Assembly: GCF_046630445.1 (NCBI RefSeq)
Contig: NC_092343.1
Span: 141,415,501-141,479,500 of the forward strand
From: Rutidosis leptorrhynchoides
Taxonomy: Eukaryota; Streptophyta; Magnoliopsida; Asterales; Asteraceae
Reading direction: 5' to 3'
DNA: 64,000 nt
Numbering within the stretch: position 1 is the first letter of the stretch; every line of letters begins with the position of its first letter. Below, piece after piece: positions 63,603 through 64,000 of this stretch. The notes under the pieces were generated by a model that saw only the letters and a program-made list of their open reading frames with translations, did no database searches and was not told where the DNA came from. Both the position numbers and the translations under genes were made by a program.

Positions 63603-64000
63603 GTAAACTACTTTTTTTTTTTTCCATTTTTTTGAATACAATTGATGAGGTTGACAATCCTGATCAACTTTGTGTGCTGGATAATCAGGATTTTTAGTTT
63701 ACTATATACTGTATAAATAGTACAATTTTTTTTTTTTATATACAGTCCAAGTTTGTAAGATCTTATTTGAGTAATTGAAATATCCAAATTCAGTATGATG
63801 GATGTTGGATGTTCGATGCATCCAATGAACTTACCACCGAATGACCGAATTTAAATACACTATATGAAAATTAACCACTGATTCATTACTACTACCATTT
63901 AATATCCTGCTAAATGTATACGATCTCATCAAAGGTTGTTTTGTATGAGTTATGTTTTAATTTTCTTAGATCGGTTATATTTGTATGGTGGTTGTTGTTC
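63603..64000 (+). other. Start of intron 1 of the TIR gene
   Basis: T-rich sequence after the splice donor with no open frame; no acceptor followed by an NB-ARC start is visible before the window ends. Confidence 0.6.

Noticed and set aside
63604-63606. TAA after KGR as the true end of a TIR-only gene
   Set aside because: A consensus splice donor overlaps it and TNL genes usually break here; kept as an alternative, not the preferred reading.

Overview
This is a plant nuclear window, most likely from a member of the Asteraceae. The family call rests on the style of the LTR families and on a TIR-type resistance-gene exon; the species cannot be named from sequence alone. Nearly all of the window is nested LTR retrotransposons in AT-rich, microsatellite-laden DNA. 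The only recognisable host gene is the first exon of a TIR-domain (TNL-type) gene at the far right.

Left and centre (1-46174) form one nest at least four levels deep. The outermost layer is a Copia-like element E (LTR 45336-46174, minus strand). An Athila/Tat-type Gypsy element B (plus strand; 21026-25201 and 38334-43804) lies inside E. B was hit twice. An LTR of a Tekay-like family (C; 1-2190 and about 19323-21025) interrupts its gag. A young Tekay/Del chromovirus (D; 25202-38333, TSD CCGTT) interrupts its integrase. C was in turn split by element A (2191-19317, minus strand, TSD AAGGT), a second Athila-type copy with both LTRs, a tRNA-Asp-type primer site and a heavily stop-riddled gag-pol. 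A also holds a split 3' gene that appears to be spliced: a 14-codon first exon, a 1.8-kb intron, then an ATHILA-ORF1-like exon.

Element D is the most notable object. Its 1541-codon gag-pol frame is open, but the integrase catalytic glutamate is replaced by lysine. Upstream of gag, in the same orientation, it carries two extra intact ORFs: a 204-aa acidic protein and a 227-aa F-box/Sel1-like protein that looks like a captured host gene.

Right part (46175-64000) is sparser. It holds a 1.4-kb terminal-inverted-repeat DNA element with an 8-bp TSD (47264-48665), a long LTR-derived inverted repeat (49060-49887), a Copia LTR (50447-50940), and a solo copy of the D LTR (51506-54772) splitting an unidentified degraded reading frame. 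It also holds a Copia deletion derivative F (57698-62454, TSD GGTAC) whose left LTR is interrupted by a Helitron (57762-59944), and finally the TIR exon (63073-63602) with the start of its intron.

All coordinates of element ends come from aligning repeated copies by eye; substitution counts are approximate.
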